From: Mactromeris polynyma | Lineage: Eukaryota; Mollusca; Bivalvia; Venerida; Mactridae | Direction: 5' to 3' | NCBI GenBank assembly: GCA_032209605.1 | Contig: JASFXZ010000001.1 | Location: 47,434,619 to 47,498,618, forward strand | Length of the DNA stretch: 64,000 nt | In this document: piece after piece, positions 23,787 through 38,400 of the stretch | Layout of the letters: each line of letters starts with the position of its first letter | How positions within the stretch are numbered: position 1 is the first letter of the stretch | Program-made: the position numbers and the translations under genes | Notes under the pieces: generated by a model | What the model was told of the DNA's origin: nothing | The model's database searches: none | The model's input: the letters and a program-made list of their open reading frames with translations, nothing else

Positions 23787-24343
23787 GACTGAATTTGTCT
23801 GTACTGTTTCAAACATAGACATTGTGTGAAGTACAATCATTGAAGAAATCAATTTATATATTCAAACAAGTCTCTCAGCATAGTGATGAACAAGCAGATA
23901 GATATGTTACACTTTCGTCTTTCTGGAATGTTGTGTTAATCTATCATCTCTAGATGCTTTTTCATAAATTTCTATTTAAGGTACAAAGCTACCAATAATC
24001 TGGAAACAAATGAATGAGTGAAACACGACTTGATCTGGACTTGATATATCTTAAGACATGTGTATTAAGATGTTCATATATTTGTGTTACAACTGATTCT
24101 TGAAATCATACAATTTTTACTATCACCATGATTTAATGCCATATAAAGTTAAAATACTGTCCAGGCTATAAGCTCCACAGAATCCTGACCATTTATCTTC
24201 AACATCATACATGTACAGGCCTCCTATTGAAACCTATAAAACCTGTAATTTAACCTTTAATTTTTGGAAAAATACTTCAAAACCTCTATTTTCTGAAAAA
24301 CCTATAAAAACCTGTTTCACCCTCTTAACCTTTAGTTTTTATG

Positions 24344-24545
24344 CCCCCCTTAAGAAGAGAGGGCATATTGGTTTGCACATGTCAGTTGGTCGGTATGTCT
24401 GTCAGTCCGTCCTTTTGTCTATCAGTGAGTCTGTAACCTTTTCGTTTCCAATCAATAACTTGAGAACCCCTTGACCTATCATCCTCAAACTTGGTCCACA
24501 CATTCACCTTTGGTAGCAGAGGAACCCTGAATTTTTTCACTCAGT
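24344..24545 (+). repeat. 'gggcatattggtttgcac' dispersed repeat, copy 2
   Basis: The head 'atgcccccctt...aagagaggg' is palindromic. It is followed by 'catattggtttgcacatgtc', 'ggtcggtatgtct' and 'ccaatcaataacttgagaac'. More complete than the copy at 8716. Confidence 0.75.
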
Positions 24546-24585
24546 TTACTTTGTTGATGGGGAGCAATACATATTACATTTATAT

Positions 24586-24806
24586 TGTAGTATTCACTTG
24601 TGCAGCCTTAAGACTACTTGCATATATCATCTTGAGTATTTGATGGTATCAGTGTTGGATGGTCGAGGCAAGACCACGGGGAATGGCCGACCTGTCTCGC
24701 CCACATCAATCCATCAAAATAAGCCTAAATTGGCTCTATATTTTCAAATACATAAGACGATATATGCAAGTAGTATCGTAAGGCTGCACAAGTGAATAGT
24801 ACTAAA
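24586..24806. repeat. Foldback MITE (~220 bp)
   Basis: Arms of about 60 bp are reverse complements: left 'ttcacttgtgcagccttaag' with 'ctacttgcatatatcatctt', right 'gatatatgcaagtagtatcg' with 'taaggctgcacaagtgaata'. A smaller palindrome sits in the centre. Non-coding. Confidence 0.85.
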
Positions 24807-24829
24807 ATAAATGTAATCCCCCATGGCAA

Positions 24830-24920
24830 GGTTGAACTTGGACTTCGCACAACCCAGGAAGCAGGTATTGGAAGTGATTTATATAAACTTGTTTGACAAT
24901 CGGAGTAAAATGAATACTTT
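24830..24920 (+). repeat. SINE body fragment
   Basis: Shares 'cccaggaagcag', 'ggaagtgatttatataaact' and 'gtttgacaatcggagtaaaa' with the tail of the SINE at 1625-1815; the tRNA head is absent. Confidence 0.6.
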
Positions 24921-25979
24921 TAAAGTAAACTAAACTTGTCATACAATCAATAATAAAACACAAAATAAACAGACTGTGTTAAGTAACCAAATGAAAAAAA
25001 GAGAATTGTTTTACATATTTATTCTTTAATTTTAAGCAAATATTAAAAATGGTCCTGTACTTGAGACATTGATAATAAAATGAGATACACTTGTGTGGCT
25101 GCTTTGTAAATCAATGCATAATCTAGTGTTGGGTACTAGTAGATTGTGTTAGTCTTGTCTTTATAGGAATGGGAAAACTGATCACGCTTTGGTAAGTATG
25201 GTAATGTAAGACAAAGGTTAGAATCGGCCAAAAACAGTGAAGAAACATAATTATAAGGATAAGCAAAGAGGCTTATTTTAACATTATGCATAAATAATTT
25301 GTGTAATGATTCAATTTACTGATCATTTTAGTGATTTTGATATTCTATTTTTAGAACATAGCATAATTCATGATATCAGGACTGTCTAAATATTGTTCAG
25401 ATGCAAATTTTATGTTCACCATTTAGTTTATACAGAACGCATATAATGAACTGAAAAATTAAATTTCGAATCACCAGTAAAATGGTTAAAACTAACTGGA
25501 GTATTGTGTATGACAATATTAAATGAATAATAAAAGCATTATTTTTCTTCCATTACAAGCAAATCACCATGACAACGCAATATATATATATGTATGACGG
25601 TGATAGTTTACCAGACTCAGTGCAGTGTGACTTAAATGTCTTTTTGAAATACATCTAGGCTAGCCGATGTTTACTTATTTCGGTAACAGGAAGAGATCTT
25701 TGTTTCAGAATCATAAACAGCGATATTAATGACTTGACATTGACGCAGATATATTGTAGATAAGATTTGAAAAAATCTTCACCGGAAGATCTGTTAAGGT
25801 AGAATCTACTAGCTCTACATGTTTAACTAAATGTTCAGCATCTGGTATCCTCCCTGAATATATGAATTAAGGATAACAGTTTTATCTTTTAGCAAACTCA
25901 ATATATTCATTGCGCCCAATATTTAGTAACAGAACACGTGCAAATGAAGCGCAATATCCGAGAGAGCACGAATGTGCGT

Positions 25980-26136
25980 TCCTCAACTATGACGTCATTC
26001 TACACTAGCGCACCTGGCGGGCGCGTGGGAAATACATTACGAAATTATACAGGTAAATTTAGGTCACCGGCATCTCGGATTCAAAATGGTGTAATTTGAT
26101 TTTCGTTTAACGTTTATTTGATTGGATATATTTCGA
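25980..26136 (+). promoter_or_regulatory. Candidate promoter / 5' non-coding exon of the 4.1 gene
   Basis: A local GC-rich patch ('gcgcacctggcgggcgcgtg', about 26008) in otherwise AT-rich DNA precedes a strong donor (cga|gtaagt, GT at 26137). The next coding exon begins after an acceptor at 26439-26440. This fits a 5' untranslated first exon, but no transcript evidence is available. Confidence 0.35.
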
Positions 26137-26461
26137 GTAAGTTATTTTAGTGATTATGTAGGTTACTATTTAGTAGACATTGTTCCGACAATATCGTTAA
26201 CTATGCATACCTGAGCGTCCCTTGTGAATTCGATGATTCATTGGCGACAAATTTAGTTTCAGTGTGGAATTGTCAATAAACATAATATGGTTGACTCAAA
26301 TATGATTTTGCCTAATTTCGGCGATAAGTAGACATTCTCTAGAGCTTTGTATTTTTAGTTTCGTTAAGTCGTACCTGTAAAAATGACAGGTGTTAACACG
26401 TGCACTTGATCAGCAATCGTATTTTGTCTTTGTTTTTTAGATGCGACAATAGAGAATAAAC

Positions 26462-29400
26462 ATGGGGGAGAACCAGAAAATTATGCAAGTACGCTCATCT
26501 CGACAGGTACCTGTCCGTGTACGCTTGCTGGATGATGACACCTTAGACCAAAGTGTTGATGTAAGTATAACATTGTGCACTTGTTAAACTTTGTTCACAG
26601 TCAATTACGACTAGAAACGATTTACTTATAAAGGTGTGATGTCACTCGGTAAAACACGGAAGTGAGCGTGTTGCACTTAGTATTGGAGTACACAGACATG
26701 AGTCAAATGTCAGATTTCATCAATATTGAATTGTTATTTGTATATTTAGGTGTGCTAACATAATGAAACATGTAATGAGATTTCAAAAGATGAATAATTA
26801 GGTGAACATACATACATGTACGTGTTCAATACACAGTTAAGCATATTGCTAAAGTAAGTTAGTAACTTAAGGAAGAATTGTATAGTGTATTAGCCACATC
26901 ATGAGTGCAGTGCTCTATCACCTGAACTAACTCTTGACCCCACACTGGAAACTACATATATATGTATAATACACTTCTCAGTCCTCTGTTTTACATGCAC
27001 TAGGTATTGATTAGATGTGAATATTGAGATGCAGTGGGATATATAGTTGATGCTTATTTAGTTTGCTAATTTATTTAGCCTCCCCCAGGTATTTAAATTC
27101 TGATAATTACTAAAATTAAGGGGCGGACCCTTATTTCAGTTGTTGACTTCAAACCTTTTGCCCCTCTCAGTTGAAGGTTTAAACCCACCCTGGGTATAGA
27201 ATTTGAAAGTGCATTATGATACATATATGTTATGAATAGCCTGGGTACCAAGGATGCTTTCAAATTAGAAAAGGATCTTAACTCGTCTTTAAAGTACCCG
27301 AAGTTTATGAAATTACATTATTATATAAAACATGTTTTATTTATCATGGGTGGTCATGTATTTAACACTCTGCAATCATATTTTGAAGTCGCGTAATGCC
27401 ATAAAACCATTATATCAACACTGGAGAAAGCTGTAAATCAGGGTCTCGAACAATAGTGTTTATTTGTATAAATTGACAGATGCAAATACAACATTGAGAT
27501 AAGTTGATTTATAACTCAGTTTGAACAATCTTAAAGGACATGTGCAAGTCAGGATTTATTTCTCACTTTGTTTACATGAGAAAAAACTGTGCATTTTCCT
27601 TGTACCATATACATGTAAGTTAAGATACAGATTAGATACATATTTCTGAATTAAAAAAATGCTTACGAAATTAATCAGACTGCAATGTCTGTTATAATCA
27701 AGCTTTCAATGTAAATGTACTGTTGCAGTATCACAATGTAGACTTTCCTTAACCCTTTACTCCATAGACCTCTAGCCCATTTACCTACTGTATGCTGATA
27801 AGACACTGGTCACATAGCCTACTCTATCTCCATACAGGTTATTGGAAAATAAATGGTGATTGACACCTGTATACTTAAACATGAAATAACAGTGTAAAGT
27901 ATTGGTTTAATCACTTTTACATGAGTGTAAAAGTTTCAGGGAATTAAATTTTCTGTATAATGATGTAAATTTTATTATTGTGGGTTAAAAATTATAGAAG
28001 ATACAGAAAATTATAATTTGAGATACACATACACTTTGTGTATTTCTAAAAATAATTGTGGTGAAATTGGGTTTATAATCCCAACAGCACATATTAATTA
28101 GCAATTATAATTATTTATAAATGAACAAACAGTCACCATTTTAGTCAATATTTATATTTTGTTATAAAATGAGTTTATACAAGCCAAATTTATGTTCAAA
28201 CACAAATGGAGTTTACTTATACAGTTACAGTTACATTGGCGTATGTTGGAACATGTAAATAAAACAAAAAGTCCTAAATGTTAAAATTGCTTCAGTATTC
28301 TCACAGCTAATGATAATTGACATTAATTAATATATATTTCTTATGGTTCATTTAATCTGATTGGTTGATGCTAATAGTTTTGCAATTCATAAGCCACGCC
28401 CTAGACAGAAGATTAGTCCTACTGGTCACTAAATTGCCCCATGTGTCAGCTGTAAAAACATAAGAGTCATAAAACCCCAGGAGATCTTTATCATGTGTTA
28501 ATTCATATTGCTATTTCCTGTTTGATATAATTAATCCCATTGATAATTGCAATGATTATGTCATATCAATCTTGGATCTCAATTTGTAATTCACAAGGTG
28601 GCTGCAACTGTCATCCAAAAATATTTACTTCAAAGACTTAGCCAGTGACTTCAAACATCTTTGATGTTTATTCTTGTTGAAAATTAAAATTGTTGTCACA
28701 AGAATTGCAACACAGACAATAGGTACCTGGATTTGACCTACTTTAATATTGATTTTGTTCGGGTGAATTTTCAGAAAATAGCCGAGTTGTGTACACAAAA
28801 AATGTCATGATGACGTATTTTTTCTGTGAAAATTTCTTTACATGGGATTGTTTGATCGCCGTTTTTGGATTAACTTTTATTATTAACCATATTTTTTTGG
28901 TGGAATTAATATCTTACAAGATTGCTTTTTACATTAGGGTAAGTTAAAGTTATGGTATTTATTGTAAAAATCCGAGAATTTATTGTAAACTTGCCGTGAG
29001 TTTGTGAAGAAAATACGCTTCCGCGTGTCCAGCGTAAAATCGCTACCTGTGATGTTTTAAATGCAGTTTATGCAAAAACTTTATATAGTAACCCAATTTT
29101 TTTTTAAATGCATTAGCTTAAGGAAAGATCGATCTTTTTATAAGAATAATTAGAATGTCCGAATTTTACGAAAAAAATGGATTTATAGTGGTTTAAAAAC
29201 AAGTGAGTGAAAACGCGTGATCATGGAGATGGTATTAGGGCGTGAAATCGAGTGATCATGGAGATGGTATTAGGGCGTGAAAACGAGTGATCATGGAGTA
29301 AAGGGTTAATATGTGTACCGTTTGACCTCCTTAAGTGCATTATGTTTTGTGGATTGTTATTTTTCCTGAGGTCTGCGTGGGGAGGTATTGTCTTGTGTAT

Positions 29401-32400
29401 GTGGCGTTCCCCGTAGTTACGTATTCTCTCTGTTTTATCTGGTACTGTAAGAGTGTGAGTACATGTGATCGTGGTTGAATGATACGTAACACTGCTATTG
29501 ACACTGCACCAGAAGTTTTTATGGATACTTCTTTATCAGTATTTATGAGTCTGGTGTTTTTTTGGGGAATATAACACGAGTTCTTATTCTGAATAAATAG
29601 GTAAGATCTATGTTATGATGAAAGGTACCAAATGCAAGGAAATGCATTGCTTAGTGTTGAACCATGTTTATTTGGTCTCAGAACAATAACTAAAGAAACA
29701 ACCGTTGTTTCCATACTCAGTGCAAATTAATCCTATAATGTCTTGGAGATGATCTTGTGCAAAGACTGCATTGTAACCATTTATCCTTAATCCAAACAAG
29801 TACAGGAATTGGAAGCAAACTGACCTTCATTGATTTTTTTTGCGATAATTCGGAATGCAGAAGGTTCGGTACTCTATTAGGAATATTCGGTTCTGGACGT
29901 CAGATAACATTGATAACATAGACCTTAGATATTGGAACTGTTTACCGTTATAATGGGAGATGAAAATCTGTTTCTAGTCATAATGCTCTACTTATTTCAT
30001 ATTATAATATATTTTTCTTATTCTACTTACCAAGTCAAATATTCATATCTGGTTGTTACAAGTCATTAAGCTATCAGTTATTCAGAGCATTTTTATATCT
30101 TTATATGACCGAAAAAAGGATGGGGCATAATCGAAACCGAACGGAGTGACGTCTGTATTGTTGCAGTCCTATGATTTATGTGGGTCTTTAGAATTGTTTA
30201 TGATTCATTTCTGTATATGTTTTTTTATCTATTTCAGAAAAGAGCAATAGGATGGGTTCTATTTGACATCCTGTGTGAGCATTTAAATATCATAGAGAAA
30301 GATTATTTTGGACTTAACTTCATAGATGCTGCAGGAGAGAAGGTAGGTTATGTTGCTATAGTGTCTGACATTGTTCAGTATTTCTTTGGATTTTTATTCC
30401 AAAACAAATGCTCCTCCAGCGAACATCCATTTTACCCTGGTTTTCCTGAATAATGAACAATTACATAGACATAGATAGACTTGCCCCTTTTTATGGCCCC
30501 ACTCTGAAAGGGGGGGGCATATAGACTTGCCCTTGTCCGTCTGTCTGTCAGTCCTTCTGTCCGTCACAAAATCTTGTGTCACTCATATCTCCAAAAGAAT
30601 ATGAGCCAGAGAGTCATTAAACTTTACAGGAATGTTAACCAGTATGTGAAGTTTTGCATCTGGGGTTTCATGTCTGCCCAGTAAGTGCAAAGTTATGGCC
30701 CTTGAATTAGTTAAAACATAGCCTACAGAGTATGCAATCTTGCGTCACTCATATCTCCAAAAATATATGAGCCAGTGTCATAAGACTTTACATGAATGTT
30801 CACCAACCTGTATAATTGTGCACCTGGTGTTTCATGTATGGTTATGCCCAGTAAGTGCAAAGTTATGGCCCTTGACTTATCACCATAATCAGTACAGTTG
30901 TTCACTTGGTAATTTTGATATCCATTGATATACTATGCGCATAATAATAGCATTTGCTTTTGTGACAAAGGCTGTAAGTGGGGGCATCTGTGTCCTATGG
31001 ACGCATTCTAGTTCTAAATGCAACTGCCATAAGGATTTCTTGGTGGGGTATGTGGTATTTGATTTGACAGTTTGAATCTTTTGGCAAGCTTATAAATAGT
31101 CTTGCTTGAGTAATTTTTTCTATCTAGGATGTAGTTTTGGGGGTCCATTTGACCCTTGAGTTGACCCTTTGACCCCTGGAATTTCCAAAAAGCCACATTC
31201 TGACCCACAGAATTCTGACGGAAGGGTCAATATTTCTCTAAATTATAGGTATTTTGGTTATAGAATGGTAAAATCTGGTCAAAATTATCAATATGACTCT
31301 TGAGATTCAGCACCTAGTGGAACTCCTGTAGGATGTAGTTTGTTCAAAAATAGTTTTCTGTGAGAATGTATTGCTGTTGCATGCTTCTATTGTAGAGTTA
31401 AATGTCTGTACATCAAAAGGCAGGATTTTGTTATATTTATTGCAGCCCTTTTTTATGGCAAAGTTGGGGCAAATATTGTGTCCTATTCCCCAAAGAAAAA
31501 GTATATATTTTCCCTTCTAAGAAAGAAAATTTCCTTTCAGTAAAATTATTAAAAAATTTAGCCTGATAAATTCCAAATTTGGTGATGCATGATGCAAATT
31601 TCCCCTATCAAAAGGACCCGCCATACTTCCCAGAAAACTGACAATGGCAATATGACAATGTGACAGTTGAAAGATTTTCCAATTAACTAACTGACCATTG
31701 ATTTAATTGAAATGGACACATATTTCTGAATATAGTTGTTCTATTATTACTGTAATTGTGTTCGATACCTAACGGGCATGAATAATGTAACATGCTGTGA
31801 TGTGTACATTACTAAACATTGATTAACTAGATACTGTTCAATATAGATCTATGAAGCAGGTATGATGGTTAGTTCCTATGGTTACAAGTGTTATTGGAAG
31901 GTCCTTTCCTTCAAAATAGTGAAATACATACAGTCAGGTTCAAATTTCATGGTATAATTTTATACTTAGCAATATCAAGATGATTTCCATTGTTTATGTT
32001 TCAAATATTATGTTGATACAGTTCTTCCTAATTTTGACCATTTACCATGGAAGATATTCCCAATTTCACTAGGGGCCCTTTCCCCCCTAAACTCCTTGGG
32101 AAAAGTCCTGACATAAACCATTTATCGCTGCCTTATAATTATATACCATTGAAACATGTCAAGTTTATTGATATTCATATCACCTTATAGAGTTTACAAT
32201 ATGCCACTATATAAGTATCTGTGGCTGCTTTAAGTCTATAGTATGATATAGTTACTAAATTCCATGTTTATAAAACTATGTTGTGTGGTCAAAGTGAATG
32301 ATTTTGTGTATAGTAGGAGATTTCTGTGCCGATATTTATCTTTATTTGTTCTAGATAAAAACATATAAAAGTGACATATTTATCAGAAACTCGGCCTTGA

Positions 32401-35400
32401 GAAAATTCTGCTTATCTGATTTATATGTTTGTCCCCAAATTTACCATCACTTTGTTTGTTTAAGTGTAATTATTACAGACTTAGAGTCAATATGTGTAGT
32501 GTAAGGAATGAATACAATGTTGATTTTAGTCAGCATGGTAAATTTTGCATGAACTATTACAGGTGTATATCTTATAGTGTTGTTGAAATGTTTTATATTC
32601 TATACATCGTTATGAGGAAGTTTTCAAGTGAGTTAACTTAAGGAAGGCCAATTAAAATATATGTGTGTTTCATGTATGCAGACCAACCTTAGTCTTCCTC
32701 TTACTCATGTTTTTGTGAATGCTGAAATATTATTAAGATCAAATACAATTCCAATGATCAATCAAAAATAAAACAAAAATATATTTGTGGCAAGGTCATT
32801 TGTAATGCACCTATCAATATATTGCCCAGGGAGTGGGATCTGGGGATGGGCTGACCTAGGGAAATTATAATGAAGATTTGTCTTTTTTGGGGTCTTAATT
32901 CCCAACCCTGATGCCAAGCATTTTGTATTAAAATGTATTTATCGACACCTCCGGACAACAACATTATTTTTGGAGTGCATAATTTCTAGAAGGTAGATAA
33001 CAGCAAAGATACATTTTGTAAATTTGCCCTGGCTTAGGTATTTGTAACTGTGACAATGAAAAACTAATGACGAGTCAATTGGTTGGAGCAAAGTTTTAAA
33101 GATACATTTACATTTCATATCGTTTTTTGTAGATTTCAACTAATCTGCATACAATACTGATTTAAACCTTGTTATACACTACTGCACGCAAGTGCCATTA
33201 AACATGCCATGAAATAACCCTTAATTTTTTAAAGCAGTTTTAATGGAGTTTTAACAGCACACCATTAAAATCACCCTCTTAATTTTTACTATTTAATGGC
33301 AATTTCAAGGTGACTTTTTAATGGCATATGTTAAAAAGCCATGAAACAAGGTCATTAATATCCTGTTAAAATATAAGCTGTTAAAATCATTTTAATGACC
33401 ATGAAAACCAGGGAAAAATGAACCATTAAAATAATTTCATTGCCCCTGAAAACCCCATGAAACGTTATTAATGGGCATGATTATAATGGGGCATTAAAAT
33501 GCCATGAAAAATAACCCATTAATATCCCCTTAAATAGTAAAAATTAAGAGCCCCATTAAAAAATTTAATGACTTTTTCATGGCCATTTTTTTATTAAGGG
33601 TTTGTTAATGGCTCCATTAAATGTGATTTAATGAGCTTGTAAATATTTAATGGTTTAACATAGTACGGGCCATGAAAAATTTAAACCTGAATTTGAAACC
33701 AAATATTGAGAAGGATTTACAGGCATCTGTTTGAAAAAAAATGTTCTCAATATATAGATGCCGGACATGAGTGATAACAACTTAGCTCACCAAGAGCACA
33801 AACTCAGGTGAGCTAAAAACAACTTCTGTTTTGGTGTGCTAAAACAACTCAAGGGCAAGATTACAATTCCATTTTAATTGTAATTAAATTAAACAAAGAA
33901 ACATGTAACAATTAAGAAACATACTCAATACATAAGTTCAGCTGCATAACAGCAATAGAAAATGAGAATTTCATTCGCCATACACATATAATCTCAAAAT
34001 TAAAACTAGAACTATCGATAAAAAAGATTAATACCCCCACATGCATGCTTGACACTGGAATGGATATTTTCATGAAATGAAATCTGTGATTTCAAATCAC
34101 GTAAGTATGGTGACTTAGTCCCACCAAGAACTAAGTATGCATAAGTGTGGACGACGTAACTGTTGATAGTAATTCAAAAGGCAAAACTGTACAGAACTGC
34201 ACAAATCCATACAACTGCTAATCCACACAAAATTTGCGTGTGTAAAAATAATCAAGATACAATTCTTTATCACTGCACTCTGCTTTGAAGTACTGAGCAA
34301 CCACAAAGGGAGATAATTCAAATAATAGGAAAAGAAGAGTTTTAGTTCTTGGTCATTGCACTCACATGTATCTTTCGATGTTGCACCTGTATAGCAAAAA
34401 TAATTAGAATCGGTGAAGGGTTTCTTGAGTTATCAGCCAGAAACCATTTTTCTATTTTTAGTAACAGTGACCTTGACCCCACCCAACTCAGATTCGAACT
34501 TGACCCGTATCTTTCGATGTTACAGCAGTATACCAAAAATTATTAAAAATTAGTGAAGGGCTTCTTGAGTTATCTTCCGGAAACCATGAATCCGACCGAC
34601 CAGCTCACTCCTATATACCCCCAAAAACTTTGTTTTGTGGGGGTATAACAATAAACAGATCAAGAGGAACATAATACAAATACTTAATTTCAATGTACAG
34701 CTAGCCATACAGCCCCACCTTCACTGGCAGCTAGTTATGTTTTCAATAATATTTTGTGGTAAATTAATTTCCAATTTGTGTCATTGATTTCTGAGATATT
34801 TTTGTTAGTTCTATAGGATCACATATACGAACAAAAGCACCACAAGATGGATGCCACGCTCATCAAAGGCATAAAGGAGCATAATTCATGAAAATAAAAT
34901 GTGTCTACTGTTACATCATCGTGCATTGGAGTTATCATCGTGCATTGGAGTTGAAAAATTATATTTATAAGTTAAAAAGGGGCATAATTCCAAGTAAATT
35001 ACTCTGACTAATGAATGACGCTAAACTATAGTGTTGTAAGTTTCAATGCAACACCATTGATAGGAGATGAGATATGGTCTGAATATTAGATGCATGCAAA
35101 ACTTTATACAAGAAAATTAAGGGAAATAACTCCAGTCATGTACTTGACCAGTACCATTTATTAATAATGCTTAACAAGTGTCGTAAGTTTCTTTGCTACT
35201 AAGTGAAATATGGCCTTATAAAGTAACTTGCACAAAAGTGTGACAACAACGCTTGAGAGAGTACAATATAGCTCTCCTTGTTCTGTAAATATGTGAGCTA
35301 AAATCAAAAGAGGACAATATGCATGCAAGGATCATTGCTGTAAATTTTCAAAACAATTAGCTAGTTTCAGAGGATTTTTTTAAATTAAATGTTGACAGAC

Positions 35401-38400
35401 GGGCAGAGAGCAATTCCCATTTCTTAAAATTTCTCAAATTTAACACATAGAAACATCTAACAAACATTTGGGTATAAACATACTATCTCTCTAATGTTTA
35501 GCTGCATTACAAGTTTACCACAGCAAAAGAAAAACTGCAATTCTTACAAACATTTTAACAATCTCTAATTTAACAAAAGCCTGCAAACAGACACCCCGCT
35601 CGACAAAGGGGCATAAAGTCTTATTAGGAACTTGTCAACAAGAGCTGTCAATGGAAGGGACATATGTACTATCAAGTTCAACATCACACTTGGGGGACAT
35701 AAGTCCTTTTGCATTATATAATGAAAGGTAATACTGAAATACAATAATATTTTAAATGTACACAAACATCTAAAAACTACTTGGCACAGAAATACTTGGC
35801 ACTAATCTAACAGTAGATTACGTAAATAGTTTGCACCTATAGTGGGATTCAAACCCATACTGTACAGCGGTATTGCAACAACTCAAAAAAACGTTGCGCA
35901 AAACAGAACCGAGCATAACATAATTGACTAGATCTAGTAGAAGTATAAACTATATTACAATGGCACAGCAGTGAACAAGATATGTCAATGCATTTATAAT
36001 GATTGTTAAAGGACAATAAATCTACCCAATGCCAATACACTTGAGCAGCAACATGGACGTTGACCATCTAGGACTTCCGTAAAATCTTATTGGGACTTCC
36101 TAAATCTAAAGTCAGGAAGTCAGGACTTCCGAAAATTTATCCCTAATGCAACCCCTGATCAACATCACACTTGGGGGACATAAGTCCTTTTGCATTATAT
36201 AATGAAAGGTAATACTGAAATACAATAATATTTTAAATGTACACAAACATCTAAAAACTACTTGGCACAGAAATACTTGGCACTAATCTAACAGTAGATT
36301 ACGTAAATAGTTTGCACCTATAGTGCGATTCAAACCCATACTGTACAGCGGTATTGCAACAACTCAAAAAAACGTTGCGCAAAACAGAACCGAGCATAAC
36401 ATAATTGACTAGATCTAGTAGAAGTATAAACTATATTACAATGGCACAGCAGTGAACAAGATCAAGTTGACATTATGAAACACATGACACTGATCAATGT
36501 ATATGACAAGAGATAACCACACATGCTGCTCTTTAAGTTAAGTAATTCATGGGCACTAAAACTTATTTTCGCAAATCCAAATTTTCACGTTATACCTTTT
36601 GCCAGTTATTTTGCAGCTATAAATGTTCATGTATTCAAGTGCAGATCAAACAATTTGCGAACACCACGAAATTATTATCGCGCGCAATAATTTGTTGGTT
36701 AAACATGAATTGAACCCAACATAAATTTGAATGTACATGAATAAGATTCTATGTTTGCCATACTAACATCAAATGTACAGGTACTGAAACTTGATAACAA
36801 TTTAACAGTATTAAAAAGGCTAATAATTAACCAAACATGGGTTTAACAACAGTTAACAATTATATACAAGAACACCTATAGTTTGACAAAACACACTCAA
36901 AATGAACTGATAACATTTTAGAAATATACTGTTAAAATAGCAGTGAAAGTATGGTTAAGCATGCACAGATTATTATCATGTCTTACTTAACTGCTTACTG
37001 GTATCTAGAGTCAATTGCATATATTCATTTAAACTTAACAAAGTTCAGGAGACTGGTTAAAGAATAAAACAAATGATTACAAAGGAGAAAAGGTCCATGT
37101 AAAATTTCTACCCAATATATGCATATTGGTTCTTGAAATAAAGCCAAGATTACAATTTTGAAGGTAAAATGCCAATGAAAAAGCTTCGAATAGTCAAGCT
37201 AAATATTTACAGATGAAAATAGTCCTAATGATTGAAAGCATATTTCCTGAACTTTCTCTGCAATTCTACAGTGAAATTTTCTACATCATTAATTGAAATT
37301 TGGTTCTTTTTGTCCAACGGGAATTTTTTTTTCATAATGCAGAAACTTTCATCTGGGTTCAACTGCTTGTCAGCCAAGTTCAATTTTAGTATTCCTGTGT
37401 CTATTCTTTCATCTGGGGATCTTATGTTAATTTTCATTGTAGGTTCTGGGTTAACAGTAATTTTTGCAAGTGGCTTCTGACAGTTAATAATAAAGTTTCC
37501 TTGGAAACAACCCATATAAACATCACCCTTTGACCACTCATAGATACCTACATTACAGGTATTATCACTCAAAAGGCTCTCAGAATGGTTTGAGTCACTA
37601 TCTGAATCTAAGTCTGTTCCTGCACAAGTTTCAACCTTCTTATACTTAGCTGATGAGCTGCTTACAGAGTGGTTTGAGTCCCTACTGTCGGAATCTGACT
37701 CCGAGTCTGTTCCTGAACAAGTTTCATACTTCTTATACTTAGCTGATGAGCTGCTTTTAGGTGTGTCAAGGTTGAAGGTCCTCTTTGTAGTATTTGATTT
37801 CAATATATTAGCAGTTTCTCTTTGTTCTTCTAACAGTTTCACATGTCCAGTGGATTTTTCTGATGCCTTTGGCAAAGAGGATTTAACGACTGTTGCCTTC
37901 GAGCCAGATTTTTTTGATTTAACGACTGTAGCTGTACTTCCCGCTTTTTCAGAAGATGTGTTTGGCGCAGAGGATTTCACATTTTTAGCTTTCTTTTCTG
38001 ATGACTTCACTACTATTCTGGAATTTCTCCATCCTGTAACCATTTTAACAACCTTTTCAGTTAAAAAGGTTTGATTTCCTACTGGAGTAGGAAGTTCAAT
38101 ATTAGTGGCTTTACAAATTTCATACACTTTTCTTACAACAACTTCGGAAAACATCAATCCCAGTTTAATCACGATACCATCACCCACTGGCGTTTTATCT
38201 TTTGAAAGCATGACAACCTGGTCACCAACTTTAAGATTACTGCTATTTTCATTTACTTCTTGTGCACTACTAGTATTGCTTTTCAATCTTTTGCCATTTG
38301 ATTTGTCATTCATGTATTTCCTACGATTTTGTAGGCTTTCGCCCAATCTTTGCCAAATCAGTCTTTTTCTCTCTATAAGCTGTGGAACTACTTCAAAGGC

